Shown piece after piece: positions 17,659-26,722 of a stretch of DNA of 64,000 bases. This stretch comes from Gemmatimonadota bacterium (GTDB lineage Bacteria; Gemmatimonadota; Gemmatimonadetes; Gemmatimonadales; GWC2-71-9), in NCBI GenBank assembly GCA_027294455.1, contig JAPULZ010000068.1, positions 62,001-126,000 of the forward strand, given 5' to 3'. How positions within the stretch are numbered: position 1 is the first letter of the stretch; every line of letters begins with the position of its first letter. The position numbers were made by a program, and so were the translations under genes. The notes under the pieces were generated by a model. That model worked only from the letters and a program-made list of their open reading frames with translations, was not told the origin of the DNA and ran no database searches.

Positions 17659-18478
17659 CCGATGCTTCCTCCTGTATGCGCGCCCGTGGATCGACCGGCA
17701 CGTCGCCCCGTCGCTTCTCAAAGTGCAAGTGCGGGGCGGTGGAGCGCCCCGTCGTGCCGGAAAGCGCGATCACGGCGCCGGCATCCACCTCGCTTCCCGA
17801 CGTGACCAAGAGCCGCGAAGCGTGCCCGTACATAGTACGGTACCCGCCGGGATGGTCAATCAGGACGAAGAGCCCGTACTCGGCGTCGAACCCTGCCTCG
17901 GCCACAGTCCCACCGCCCGCGGCCCGGATCAAGGTGCCCCGAGGCACGGCGATGTCTGTGCCGGGGTGGGCCTCGAGTCCGGGTCCGCCAGGGGAGAACC
18001 CCCGGGTGACAACGCCGTGGAGCAGAGAGTCGATGGGCCAATATACCGGCAGGGCGGGCCCGGCCAGGCCGTATTGGGGTTCGGCACCCGGAGCCCGCGC
18101 CACGATGGGCCTCGCCACCGGCAACCGCTCACGGCCCTGGTCGTCTACGGCCGCCCCCACCTCTGCGATGATCTCCGCCCCCAGAGCGGTGCGGACTTGT
18201 TCGTATCTGGCCTCGAGCTCCTCGAGGGTTGCGGCCAGCTGCAACACCTGTTCGTTCTCGCTGGTGAGCCGGGCGATCTCCCGGTTGAGACCGGGCACCC
18301 GGGCGGCGAAGCGCGCGATGGGGGTGTACAAGATGGCCGCGATGATGACCAGCGCGACGAACACCACGCTGCCCACCGTGAGTGTCTTAAATTGCCACGC
18401 CGGCAAACGAAACAGTTGTGACTCGGGATTGCCTTCACGATGAATCGTGATGGTGACCGCGAGGCTACGTCTGCTCAT
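17621..18478 (-). CDS. Membrane-anchored M23 (LytM) peptidoglycan peptidase
   Basis: A 285-aa protein with one N-terminal membrane span (LTVGSVVFVALVIIAAILY, ~residues 35-53), a coiled-coil region (~65-105), and a periplasmic LytM domain. The zinc ligands are present: H and D in AHPGTDIAVPRG, and HLHFE at the end (APHLHFEKR), with YGHASRLLV between. It should cut peptidoglycan cross-links. The ATG overlaps the parB stop (ATGA), and the bactofilin gene begins inside its 3' end. M23-bactofilin pairs are known cell-shape modules. Confidence 0.92.
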   Translation of the reverse strand: MSRRSLAVTITIHREGNPESQLFRLPAWQFKTLTVGSVVFVALVIIAAILYTPIARFAARVPGLNREIARLTSENEQVLQLAATLEELEARYEQVRTALGAEIIAEVGAAVDDQGRERLPVARPIVARAPGAEPQYGLAGPALPVYWPIDSLLHGVVTRGFSPGGPGLEAHPGTDIAVPRGTLIRAAGGGTVAEAGFDAEYGLFVLIDHPGGYRTMYGHASRLLVTSGSEVDAGAVIALSGTTGRSTAPHLHFEKRRGDVPVDPRARIQEEASDGEEGREQQGSR

Positions 18479-19359
18479 CCGTCGAATGGTTCGCCGAGGA
18501 CCAACCCGAGAATCCGTGCCAGATCGTCGTTGGAATAGAAATTGATGGTGACCCTGCCGCTTCCCTTCCCACGCATCGCCACGAACACATCCGTGCCGAG
18601 TCTGGTGCGCAACGTGTCTTCCACGCGGCGAATATGGGCGTATTGGGGAGAATCGTTGCGGCTGTACCGGGGGCGTCTCTTGCTGGTCTTTTTGCCGCGG
18701 GCCATGGCCTCGGTTTCCCGCACCGACAATCGATCGGTGACGATGCGCTCCGCGAGGTTCGGCACCGTCTTCTGATCGCTCACTTGCAGCAGGGCGCGTG
18801 CATGGCCGGTGCTCAGCTTCCCGACGTGGACCAGGTCGCGCACCTTGTCGGGCAACCGGAGGAGACGTAACGCGTTGGCCACCGTCGAGCGACCCCGGCC
18901 CACCAGGTCGGCCACCTCGGACTGCGACGCACCGAATTCTTCGATCATCCGCTGGTAGCCAGAGGCCTCGTCGATTGGTGACAGCGCATCGCGCTGCAGG
19001 TTCTCCACCAGTGCGAAGGTCAACAGCGTGCGGTCGTCGACCTCCTTGACAAGGGCACTGATCTCGGTCCACCCCAGGAGCTGGGCCGCACGGCATCGCC
19101 GCTCACCCGCGATGAGCTCGAACGCGCCATTCTCCGCGGGGCGAACGATGATGGGCTGCAACAGGCCGGACTGTTGCAGCGAGGTCTTGAGCTCGTCCAA
19201 GGCCTCTTCGTCGAAGGCATGTCTGGGCTGGTACGGATTGGGGCGGATGATGCTGAGCGAAACATTGGTCAACGAACCGTCGGCGCGGGCCTCGGCAACG
19301 GTCGCGGGGCCAAGGAGCGCTTCGAGGCCGCGACCGAGGCGGCGGCGCGTTTTTTCCAC
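18475..19359 (-). CDS. parB: Chromosome-partitioning protein ParB
   Basis: A 294-aa ParB with the N-terminal LGRGLEALLG segment, the CTP-binding ParB/Srx fold (IRPNPYQPRHAF, GLLQPIIVR, GERRCRAA, NLQRDALSPIDEA), a helix-turn-helix parS-binding region (SQSEVADLVGRGRSTVANALRLLRLP), and a C-terminal dimerisation part. It loads on parS and spreads as a CTP clamp. The start is GTG at 19357-19359, overlapping the parA stop by one base. Consensus parS sites lie at 20354 and 20385. Confidence 0.96.
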   Translation of the reverse strand: MEKTRRRLGRGLEALLGPATVAEARADGSLTNVSLSIIRPNPYQPRHAFDEEALDELKTSLQQSGLLQPIIVRPAENGAFELIAGERRCRAAQLLGWTEISALVKEVDDRTLLTFALVENLQRDALSPIDEASGYQRMIEEFGASQSEVADLVGRGRSTVANALRLLRLPDKVRDLVHVGKLSTGHARALLQVSDQKTVPNLAERIVTDRLSVRETEAMARGKKTSKRRPRYSRNDSPQYAHIRRVEDTLRTRLGTDVFVAMRGKGSGRVTINFYSNDDLARILGLVLGEPFDG

Positions 19360-20177
19360 TAGGCAGAGATCTCGGAGGCCGTGCCCAGGCCGACGTCGGA
19401 GGTCGGAGTCCTGTCACACCGGCGAATGAACTCTTGTGCGAGGGCCAAGTAACTCTTGGACCCCACAGATTGAACGTCGTACAACAGAATGGGCTTGCCG
19501 AAACTCGGCGCTTCGGCAATTCGCACGTTCCGGGGCACGATGGTTTCAAACACCTGGCTGCCAAAGTATTCCTTGGCCTCTGCCGCGACTTGTCGCGAGA
19601 GGTTGAGCCGGGCATCGTACATGGTGAGCAACACGCCCTTGATCGTGAGGTCGGCGTTGAAGTTCTGTTGCACGAGCCTGATGGTGTTCAGCAATTGCGA
19701 CAGGCCCTCGAGTGCGTAGTACTCGCATTGAATGGGAATCAAAACCGAATCCGCCGCGGTGAGCATGTTGAGCGTCAGCAAACCGAGGGACGGGGGACAA
19801 TCGATCAATACAAAATCGTAATCGTCACGGCACGATCGCAACACTTCCCGCATCGCGGTTTCACGACCCGGTTTGTTGACTAGTTCGATTTCCGCACCCA
19901 CCAGGTCTTGCGTGGCGGGCACCACATCCATCGTAGTGACGTTCACGTTTCGACGCATGACATCGGCCAGCGGCAGATCGCCCATCAACGCGTCGTACAA
20001 GGAGCGCTCGAGGCCGCGTCGGTCGAGCCCGATCCCACTCGTGGCGTTGCCTTGGGGATCGGCGTCTATGAGAAGCGTCCGCCGCTCCGCAGCGGCAAGC
20101 GACGTAGCGAGATTCACCGCCGTGGTGGTCTTGCCCACGCCTCCCTTCTGGTTCGCGATCGCAACTACTACGCTCAT
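19359..20177 (-). CDS. parA: Chromosome-partitioning ATPase ParA
   Basis: A 272-aa deviant-Walker ATPase. MSVVVAIANQKGGVGKTTTA contains the deviant Walker A with its signature lysine; LLIDADPQGNAT is the Walker A' and VLIDCPPSLGLLTLN the Walker B. With ParB it moves the parS-bearing origin region. The ATG at 20175-20177 is preceded by a weak GATGAG site and an AT-rich leader; upstream in-frame codons continue but lack homology. It heads the operon parA-parB-M23-bactofilin. Confidence 0.96.
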   Translation of the reverse strand: MSVVVAIANQKGGVGKTTTAVNLATSLAAAERRTLLIDADPQGNATSGIGLDRRGLERSLYDALMGDLPLADVMRRNVNVTTMDVVPATQDLVGAEIELVNKPGRETAMREVLRSCRDDYDFVLIDCPPSLGLLTLNMLTAADSVLIPIQCEYYALEGLSQLLNTIRLVQQNFNADLTIKGVLLTMYDARLNLSRQVAAEAKEYFGSQVFETIVPRNVRIAEAPSFGKPILLYDVQSVGSKSYLALAQEFIRRCDRTPTSDVGLGTASEISA

Positions 20178-20353
20178 CTCATCTATCTCTATTAAAGACA
20201 ATGAATTATGCAAACATAGAAAACGCCGAAATCCATCGGTTTCTATGCTGCGCCGAATATACGACCATTCATATGCTGGGTAAAGCTCTTTGAAATCAAC
20301 CGGCTTCAGAATCATGAGCCCTCAAGCCGGTGTGCAAGGAAGAATCGGGGGAG

Positions 20354-20369
20354 TGTTTCACGTGAAACA
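20354..20369. promoter_or_regulatory. parS site 1
   Basis: The sequence is TGTTTCACGTGAAACA, a perfect match to the widely conserved 16-bp chromosomal parS palindrome bound by ParB. It lies in the leader region between mnmG and parA, 177 bp from the parA start. Confidence 0.97.
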
Positions 20370-20384
20370 GGCCGGTGGGGACCG

Positions 20385-20400
20385 TGTTTCACGTGAAACA
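20385..20400. promoter_or_regulatory. parS site 2
   Basis: A second identical TGTTTCACGTGAAACA, starting 31 bp after site 1 (15-bp spacer), 14 bp from the mnmG stop codon. About three helical turns separate the two sites, so ParB dimers should bind the same DNA face. Confidence 0.97.
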
Positions 20401-20414
20401 GTAATGGGAGTTGA

Positions 20415-22283
20415 TCAGGCTGCTTGGTGCTTACGCCTCATCACCACGAGAACGAGGTTATGCAGATCGCTGGGAGACACCCCGGGTATGCGGCCCGCCT
20501 GGGCCAAGGATCGAGGTCTCACGCGGTCGAGCTTTTGCCGGGCTTCCGTGCTCAGGGTTTTCATGCCCTGGTATGGCAGATCAGCCGGCAGCTGGAAGCC
20601 GGCCATTTCGGCCAGTTTTTCGGCCGCCTGTTTTTCCCGTACGAGATATCCGGCATACTTGAGCTCCACTTCCACCGACGTCCAAAGATCGTCCCCTGCC
20701 TCTGGAAGACTCCGGTCCGATCGACGAAATAGCTCCCTCAATTCCAGTCCCGGCCGCTTTACGAGATCCTTGATCTTCTGCCTCTCGCTGACCGGTGCTT
20801 GACCGGCGCTCGCCAGATACGGATTGATGTCGGCCGGGGTGACGGTGGCCGCATCCGAGGCGGCCACGATCTCTTCCTCCCGTCGCATCCTGTCTTCCAG
20901 GATCTTTTTTTCGTCAGAGGAGAGAACACCCAACTCCGCCGCCAGTGGTCCGAGGCGTTTGAGAGCATTATCCTGGCGGAGTAGCAACCTATACTCCGAA
21001 CGAGATGTGAAGAGACGATATGGTTCGTCGACCCCGCGGGTCACGAGATCGTCGATGAGTACGCCGATGTATCCCGCGTCGCGTCCCAGTATCACCGGTT
21101 CCTCCCCACGCTGGCGGCGCACGGCATTGATTCCGGCCGCGATACCCTGTCCCGCCGCCTCCTCGTAACCAGTCGTCCCATTGATCTGGCCGGCGAAGAA
21201 CAACCCCTCCAATGCCTTGACCTCTAGCCACGGCGTGAGTTGCTGAGGAGGATAGTAGTCGTACTCGATGGCATATCCGGCTCTGGTTAGCCGTGCGTTC
21301 TCGAGTCCCGGCACCGCGTGGAGGAAGTCGATCTGCACGTCCACGGGCAAAGAGGTGGAGAGCCCGTTGACGTAGAGCTCCGAGGTCTCGAGGCCCTCGG
21401 GCTCCAAGAAGATCTGGTGTCTCTCCGCGTTGGGGAATTTGACGATCTTGTCCTCGATGGAGGGACAATACCGGGGCCCGCGGCCGGCAATCGCCCCGCC
21501 GTACAGGGCCGATTTGTGAATTTGCTCCTGGATGATCTCCTTCACCTCGGGTCCGGCCCACGTGATCCAGCAGGGCAGCTGGGGAGGGCGCTCGACTCGA
21601 ACGAACTGGCTGAAACGGTAATCGGGAGACTCGCCATCCTGCCGCTCCAGCACCGAATAGTCGACGGACCGGCCATCGATCCGCGGTGGTGTGCCCGTCT
21701 TGAATCGATCGACCGCGAGCCCCAGTGCTTCCATCTGCAACGCTATCTCGACCACCGCCGGATCCCCCGCCCGGCCCGCCGGGATCTGGGTGTCCGTGCC
21801 CATATGGATGCGCCCGCGGAGGAAAGTCCCCGCCGTGAGGATGACACTGCCAGCCGAGAAGCTGCGCCCATCGTGGGTCTCGATCCCGACGACCCGATTT
21901 CCCCGAATCATCAACCGGGACACGGTTCCCTGGATCATGTGGAGGGATGGCTGTTCCTCCAGGAGGCTGCGCACCGCTCGCCGGTAGAGTCCCCGATCGC
22001 ACTGGGCCCGCGGAGACCACACAGCCGGGCCCTTGGAGCGGTTCAGCATTCTGAACTGAATCGTGGCTCGGTCGGCCGCCCGGCCCATGACCCCACCGAG
22101 GGCGTCCACCTCCCGCACCACCGTACCCTTGGCCACGCCACCAATCGCCGGATTGCATGACATTTGGCCGATGGTCTCCAAGGCCGACGTCACGAGAAGC
22201 ACACGAGCCCCCATCCGGGCAGCCGATGACGCCGCCTCGGCCCCCGCGTGCCCACCTCCGATCACGATTATCTCAAAATCCAA
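20415..22283 (-). CDS. mnmG: tRNA uridine-5-carboxymethylaminomethyl enzyme MnmG
   Basis: A 622-aa FAD enzyme that, with MnmE, modifies wobble U34 of tRNAs. The FAD site is VIGGGHAGAEAASSAARMG; signature blocks are MSCNPAIGGVAKGTVVREVDALGG, AQCDRGLYRRAVRS, LTAGTFLRGRIHMG, DLVTRGVDEPYRLFTSRSEYRLLLR and GYEEAAGQGIAAGINA. mnmG often lies near the replication origin beside parAB, as here, but the usual rsmG between them is missing. Neither mnmE nor yidC/rpmH is in the window. Confidence 0.97.
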   Translation of the reverse strand: MDFEIIVIGGGHAGAEAASSAARMGARVLLVTSALETIGQMSCNPAIGGVAKGTVVREVDALGGVMGRAADRATIQFRMLNRSKGPAVWSPRAQCDRGLYRRAVRSLLEEQPSLHMIQGTVSRLMIRGNRVVGIETHDGRSFSAGSVILTAGTFLRGRIHMGTDTQIPAGRAGDPAVVEIALQMEALGLAVDRFKTGTPPRIDGRSVDYSVLERQDGESPDYRFSQFVRVERPPQLPCWITWAGPEVKEIIQEQIHKSALYGGAIAGRGPRYCPSIEDKIVKFPNAERHQIFLEPEGLETSELYVNGLSTSLPVDVQIDFLHAVPGLENARLTRAGYAIEYDYYPPQQLTPWLEVKALEGLFFAGQINGTTGYEEAAGQGIAAGINAVRRQRGEEPVILGRDAGYIGVLIDDLVTRGVDEPYRLFTSRSEYRLLLRQDNALKRLGPLAAELGVLSSDEKKILEDRMRREEEIVAASDAATVTPADINPYLASAGQAPVSERQKIKDLVKRPGLELRELFRRSDRSLPEAGDDLWTSVEVELKYAGYLVREKQAAEKLAEMAGFQLPADLPYQGMKTLSTEARQKLDRVRPRSLAQAGRIPGVSPSDLHNLVLVVMRRKHQAA

Positions 22284-22620
22284 CGGCCATCGCCTCGTTC
22301 AAGCCCATGACGAGTTGCATAACGTGCCAAACCTAGCTGGTTTCGCCGCTTTGTGGCGCCTCGGGAGGGCCAAGAGGTCATCCAGACACAGCGACGCCCC
22401 ATCGAAACCGCAAAGTTTCGTAGCAGTAATCGTCAGAACTACTAACGCAATTCCGCCATGGCGGGCCCCGACGCCCTGTCCGGCCCGAAACCCGCCTCGG
22501 ATTGGAACTTTTCCGAGAGCATCCCGGTTCGTCTATTACAGCTCACGGCACCGGCACTTTCGACGCATGGCGTCATTCCCTCACGGGCACCAATTTGGGT
22601 CCCGTGGCAGGCAGAGAATC
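22284..22620. other. Intergenic region upstream of mnmG and the anti-sigma-like gene
   Basis: This 337-bp divergent spacer must hold the promoters of mnmG and the gene at 22621. I found no tRNA, DnaA-box cluster or terminator. A GGAACTT element at 22504 and GTCTAT at 22531 recall an ECF-sigma promoter, but the spacing is too long. Confidence 0.35.
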
Positions 22621-23316
22621 ATGAAGTCTTTTGGTCCTGGCGACGAAACATATTCCGAGTCTGCGTTTGACCAACGCATCGTCGCCCGCCTGAGAAATCT
22701 CGCGGAGGCCCAGCATGCCCCGGATTACCTCCGGGGGCGAATCTTCGCCGACCTGGCTGCAGAACAGGCGCCCAAGCGGCGCGCGTGGCACGTGCGTTGG
22801 GATCTCATCGGAGCGGCCAGCGGCGGTGCACTCGTGACGGCTACAGCGGCCGCCGTTCTGTGGTTCGCCACTCCCGACCCGCAGGTGCTGCAGACCGACG
22901 AGTCCGTGCGGTGGGTCGACGTGGCCATGCGCCAGATCACCAGCCCGCCGGCTATCAAAACGAATCGGCCCGCTGCGCTGCAATCCTGGTTCGTGTCAGA
23001 GGCCGGGTACTCGGTGGACATTCCCGACATTCCCGGCGCGATACTCTTGGGAGGCCGGTTGGCCCCGGTGGATGGTGTCGTTGCCGCGGCGGTGGACTAT
23101 CAAATCGACGGCGTGGACCTCACCTACCTGATGGTGCCCAACCGCGACATGATCAGTTCGATCCTCGAACGGCAGAACAACATGGCAATGTCTGCGGCGC
23201 CGGGTTATCAGATCATCATGTGGAATCAGGGGGGCGGAACGCGAGCGCTCGTGGCACGGATTCCCCAGGATCAACTCTTCGAGATCGCCGAGCATTGCCG
23301 CAGAACGATGATCTAG
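22621..23316 (+). CDS. Membrane anti-sigma-factor-like protein
   Basis: A 231-aa protein with a cytoplasmic N-terminal helical part (FDQRIVARLRNLAEAQHAPDYLRGRI, ~residues 14-40), one membrane span (GAASGGALVTATAAAVLWFA, ~62-82) and an extracytoplasmic domain with ALQSWFVSEAGYSVDIPDIP and GGRLAPVDGVVAAAVDYQID. That layout matches transmembrane anti-sigma factors of the ECF type. There is no zinc-binding HxxxCxxC in the N-terminal part and no ECF sigma gene beside it. Start: ATG 22621. It converges on the Rieske gene with a 1-nt gap. Confidence 0.62.
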   Translation: MKSFGPGDETYSESAFDQRIVARLRNLAEAQHAPDYLRGRIFADLAAEQAPKRRAWHVRWDLIGAASGGALVTATAAAVLWFATPDPQVLQTDESVRWVDVAMRQITSPPAIKTNRPAALQSWFVSEAGYSVDIPDIPGAILLGGRLAPVDGVVAAAVDYQIDGVDLTYLMVPNRDMISSILERQNNMAMSAAPGYQIIMWNQGGGTRALVARIPQDQLFEIAEHCRRTMI

Positions 23317-23317
23317 A

Positions 23318-23641
23318 TCATTCGCCCTGCGGGATTCCGACCCAGATCCATCCACTCTCCAGCTTCACCGGATACGTAGCCACCGGTTCATCCGCGGGCG
23401 GTGACTTGACGCTTCCGTCCCGGACGTCGAAGACCGCACCATGCAGGGCGCACTCGAGCTGGTAGTCCGAACCGAGACTTCCGTCGGAGAGTGGGTACTC
23501 CGCGTGGGAACATTGATCACGCACGGCAAAGACCTCACCCCCTACCCGGGCCAGACACAGTCTCTCGCCGCCGTCGACCGTCACCGACATGAGTCGTCCT
23601 TCGCCAAGGCTGCTTTCCTCGGCTACTTTGTGAAACTCCAT
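23318..23641 (-). CDS. Rieske-type 2Fe-2S protein of the SUF operon
   Basis: A 107-aa single-domain Rieske ferredoxin (NirD-like). The cluster ligands are in DQCSHAEYPLSDG and LECALHGAVFD, giving the C-x-H...C-x-x-H pattern. It lies last in the suf operon, 20 nt after sufU, a position often taken by such ferredoxins; it may supply electrons for cluster assembly or simply be a client. Start: ATG 23641. Confidence 0.88.
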   Translation of the reverse strand: MEFHKVAEESSLGEGRLMSVTVDGGERLCLARVGGEVFAVRDQCSHAEYPLSDGSLGSDYQLECALHGAVFDVRDGSVKSPPADEPVATYPVKLESGWIWVGIPQGE

Positions 23642-23661
23642 GGGCTGGCTTCGTCGTGGGG

Positions 23662-24114
23662 TTATTCAGTGGACACGGTCGCCGCGGTGGCTTCGAGCGC
23701 GGCGTGCAACGTGTGCCAGGACAGGCTAGCGCATTTCACGCGCGCCGGGAATTCTCGAACGCCGGCAAACGCCACCAGCTTGCCAAGGCCAGCCTCTTTC
23801 GTCTCAGGCGCCTTGCCGGTCACCATGTCACGAAAGGTGCCGAACAGCCGCTCGGCCTCCTGCACCGTTCTCCCCTTCACCGCCGAGGTCATGAGCGACG
23901 CAGACGCCTTGGAGATTGCGCAACCCGACCCCTGGAATCCGATGTCATCGATGACGCCCTCGTCACTCACCTGCACGTAGACGCGGAGCTTGTCACCGCA
24001 GAGGGGGTTGTCCCCTTCCGCGACTCGGTTCGCGTCCTCCAGCTTCTTGAAGTTCCGCGGGGCCCGGTTGTGATCCAAAATGATTTGCTGGTACAGATCC
24101 CTCAGCTCCGACAT
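23662..24114 (-). CDS. sufU: Iron-sulfur assembly protein SufU
   Basis: A 150-aa SufU/IscU-family protein that takes sulfur from SufS. The three conserved cysteines are in DNPLCGDKL, QGSGCAISKAS and ARVKCASLSW. The ~20-residue insert before the third cysteine (FGTFRDMVTGKAPETKEAGL) is typical of SufU rather than IscU. The ATG at 24112-24114 shares a base with the sufS TGA; the GTG one codon earlier is an alternative. Confidence 0.93.
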   Translation of the reverse strand: MSELRDLYQQIILDHNRAPRNFKKLEDANRVAEGDNPLCGDKLRVYVQVSDEGVIDDIGFQGSGCAISKASASLMTSAVKGRTVQEAERLFGTFRDMVTGKAPETKEAGLGKLVAFAGVREFPARVKCASLSWHTLHAALEATAATVSTE

Positions 24115-25376
24115 CACCCGAACACTTCCCGGACGGCGCCGAGCGCCACCGCCAACTTGTCCACCTCGTCTCTCGTGTTATACATCGCAAACGAAGCGCG
24201 GGCGGTGGAATCCACGCCATAGAAGCTCATGATGGGCTGCGCACAGTGATGGCCGGTCCGAATGGCTACACCTTGTTGGTCCACGATCGTTCCCACATCA
24301 TGAGCGTGGACTCCCTCGAACAGGAACGATACCACACCGACCTTGTGGTCCGCGGTTCCGATGAGTCTCACCCCCTCGACACTCTCGAGCGTGGTCGCCG
24401 CATACTCCAGCAGCTCTCTCTCGTAGTCGAGCATCGCGTCCCAGCCTATGCCTTGCAGATAATCGATGGCCGCACCAAGACCGATGACCCCCGCCACGTT
24501 CGGTGTACCCGCTTCGAACTTGTTGGGGATGGGAGCAAACGTGGTGCCCTCGAAGCTCACCTGACGGATCATGTCCCCGCCGCTTTGATACGGCGACATG
24601 GCCTCTAACAACTCGGCACGACCGTACAACAACCCAATCCCCATCGGCCCGAACATCTTGTGGCCGGACAGACAATAGAAATCGCAATCGAGATCTTGCA
24701 CGTCGATGGGCATGTGCGGCGCGCCCTGGGCTCCGTCCACTAAGACCGGCACACCATGGGCCCTGGCCGCTGCCGTGATCCGCCGAATCGGGTTCACGGT
24801 TCCCAGCGCGTTCGAGACGTGACCGACCGCCACCAGCTTCGTCGCGTCGGAGATGATGCCATCCAGATCGTCCAGGATCAGCTCCCCGGACTCGGCCATG
24901 GGAATGACGCGTACCCGGGCCCCCCGTTCCTCGCACACGAGTTGCCACGGCACGATGTTCGAATGGTGCTCAAGGGCGGAAACCAACACCTCGTCGCCTG
25001 GCTGCAACCGGGGGCGGAGATACCCATGCGCGACCAGGTTGATGGCGTCCGTCGTGCCGCGGACGAACACCACTTCTCTGGTCTCGCCGGCCCCGAGGAA
25101 CGCCCGCGCCTTACCGCGCACCGCCTCGTAGGCGGCGGTGGCGTGCTCGCTCAGATAGTGTACACCCCGATGAACGTTGGCGTTCTCATGGCTGTAAAAA
25201 TTCGCCACCGCATCGATCACCGCCCGTGGCTTCTGGCTGGTCGCCGCGTTGTCCAAATAGACCAGTGGCTTGCCGTTCACCGTGCGCGAGAGGATGGGGA
25301 AATCGCTGCGCACGCGGTCCACGTCGAAGGCGCTGCCGGCCGGTGCTCTGCGGTCGTCGGTGGTCAACAAGCTCAT
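24114..25376 (-). CDS. sufS: Cysteine desulfurase SufS
   Basis: A 420-aa PLP enzyme of the group II desulfurase class, giving persulfide sulfur to SufU. The PLP lysine is in YCLSGHKMFGPMGIG, the catalytic cysteine in AIRTGHHCAQPIM, and cofactor motifs include ATSQKPRAVIDAV, HEN-N-HRGVH and VDGAQGAPHMPID. Its ATG lies 4 nt inside the end of sufD, so the two are translated together. Confidence 0.95.
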   Translation of the reverse strand: MSLLTTDDRRAPAGSAFDVDRVRSDFPILSRTVNGKPLVYLDNAATSQKPRAVIDAVANFYSHENANVHRGVHYLSEHATAAYEAVRGKARAFLGAGETREVVFVRGTTDAINLVAHGYLRPRLQPGDEVLVSALEHHSNIVPWQLVCEERGARVRVIPMAESGELILDDLDGIISDATKLVAVGHVSNALGTVNPIRRITAAARAHGVPVLVDGAQGAPHMPIDVQDLDCDFYCLSGHKMFGPMGIGLLYGRAELLEAMSPYQSGGDMIRQVSFEGTTFAPIPNKFEAGTPNVAGVIGLGAAIDYLQGIGWDAMLDYERELLEYAATTLESVEGVRLIGTADHKVGVVSFLFEGVHAHDVGTIVDQQGVAIRTGHHCAQPIMSFYGVDSTARASFAMYNTRDEVDKLAVALGAVREVFG

Positions 25377-26719
25377 CCCGCCACTCGCATTCGGCTAAAG
25401 TCGTGCAGCCGCTCCTTCACGAGCGTGTCCAACCGCTCCCGCAACTCTGGCAGCGCGACCCGATTGAGAATTTCAACCCCGAAACCGTACGTCAGCAACG
25501 CGTTCGCCCTCTCCCTATCCAACCCGCGGGTCCGCAGGTAGAACAACGCATCTTCGTCCAGGGGCCCGAGCGTGGCACCATGGGTGCACCGGACGTCGTC
25601 GGCGTAGATCTCCAACTGAGGCTGACTGTCGGCCCGCGCATCATCGGACAGAAGGAGATTGTTGTTGGTCTGCTTGGAGTCGGTTTTTTGCGCGCCCGGG
25701 CGAACCACTATCTTACCGCTGAACACGGCGTGCGACCGACCCGCCAGCACCCCGTTGAAGTATTCGTGACTGTCGCAGTGGGGTACCGCGTGGTCGATGA
25801 CGGTATTGTGGTCCACGTGCTGGTCGCCGCTCATCAGATACAGGCCGTTCAAGGTCCCTTCCCCACCCTCCCCGTTCATGCCCATCAGGATGTAGTGGCG
25901 CGACAGGGAGGCTCCCAGCACGATGGGCGTCAGCGAGTAGCGGCTGTCACGCCCCTGCGTGGAGGTGGTGGTGGCTATGTGGAACGCCTGCTCTCCCTCA
26001 CGCTGGATACGGTAACAATCCACCCGGGCGTTGTCCCCGACCACCACCTCGGTGACGGCGTTGGTCAGGTACGGCCGGCGCGCGGTGCCGCCGTAGGTCT
26101 CGATGAACGCGAGCCGGCCTCCGTTTTCCACCACCACGAGATTGCGCGGATGGGACATCACCGGCTCTTCACCGGATGTGGAGAAGAACACACACTCCAC
26201 CGGCTGTTCCACGAGCGTATTGGCCGGGACGTATACGAACGCCCCGTCACCGACGAAGGCCGTGTTGAGCGCCGTGAACGGGTTCCGATCCATGTCGGCG
26301 TGCTTGCCCAGATGCTTTTCGATGAGGGGCGCGTCTTCTGCGAGGGCTGCGGCCAGATTGCGCACCTGCACGCCTGCGGGGAGGCTAGCCGTGTGGGACA
26401 ACCCGGGCACGAAGATCCCGTTTACGAAGACGAGCCGCACCGGCTCCTCACTCGGGAGCAAGAACGGCGTCAACTGATCCGGGGTCATCGTGTCGGCCGC
26501 ATGAGGAAGCGCAAACGGATGCTCCGCTATTCTTTTCACGCTCGTCAAGCGCCACTCCTCCTGCCGCGTCGTCGGGAAGCCCTGCTCGGCAAATCGCTCG
26601 ATGGCTACCTCTCGAAGGTGCTTCAGCCATTCCGGAGTACCTCCGGCCCCGTTGGCGGAGAACTCCTTGTGTCGATCGACGAAGTGCGCCGTGCCGTCGC
26701 TCGTCCGTGTCGCCGTCAT
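25373..26719 (-). CDS. sufD: Fe-S scaffold subunit SufD
   Basis: A 448-aa SufD, partner of SufB in the SufBC2D scaffold. The N-terminal helical part includes TTRQEEWRLTSVKRIA; the C-terminal half is the beta-helix core ending VRCTHGATLGPLDEDALFYLRTRGLDRERANALL, the SufBD signature. It lies 3 nt after sufC and overlaps sufS by 4 nt. Confidence 0.95.
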   Translation of the reverse strand: MTATRTSDGTAHFVDRHKEFSANGAGGTPEWLKHLREVAIERFAEQGFPTTRQEEWRLTSVKRIAEHPFALPHAADTMTPDQLTPFLLPSEEPVRLVFVNGIFVPGLSHTASLPAGVQVRNLAAALAEDAPLIEKHLGKHADMDRNPFTALNTAFVGDGAFVYVPANTLVEQPVECVFFSTSGEEPVMSHPRNLVVVENGGRLAFIETYGGTARRPYLTNAVTEVVVGDNARVDCYRIQREGEQAFHIATTTSTQGRDSRYSLTPIVLGASLSRHYILMGMNGEGGEGTLNGLYLMSGDQHVDHNTVIDHAVPHCDSHEYFNGVLAGRSHAVFSGKIVVRPGAQKTDSKQTNNNLLLSDDARADSQPQLEIYADDVRCTHGATLGPLDEDALFYLRTRGLDRERANALLTYGFGVEILNRVALPELRERLDTLVKERLHDFSRMRVAG

Positions 26720-26722
26720 GCT

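Noticed and set aside
22504-22536. ECF-type promoter (GGAACTT ... GTCTAT)
   Set aside because: The spacing between the two elements is about five bases too long for the usual ECF consensus, and no sigma gene is near.
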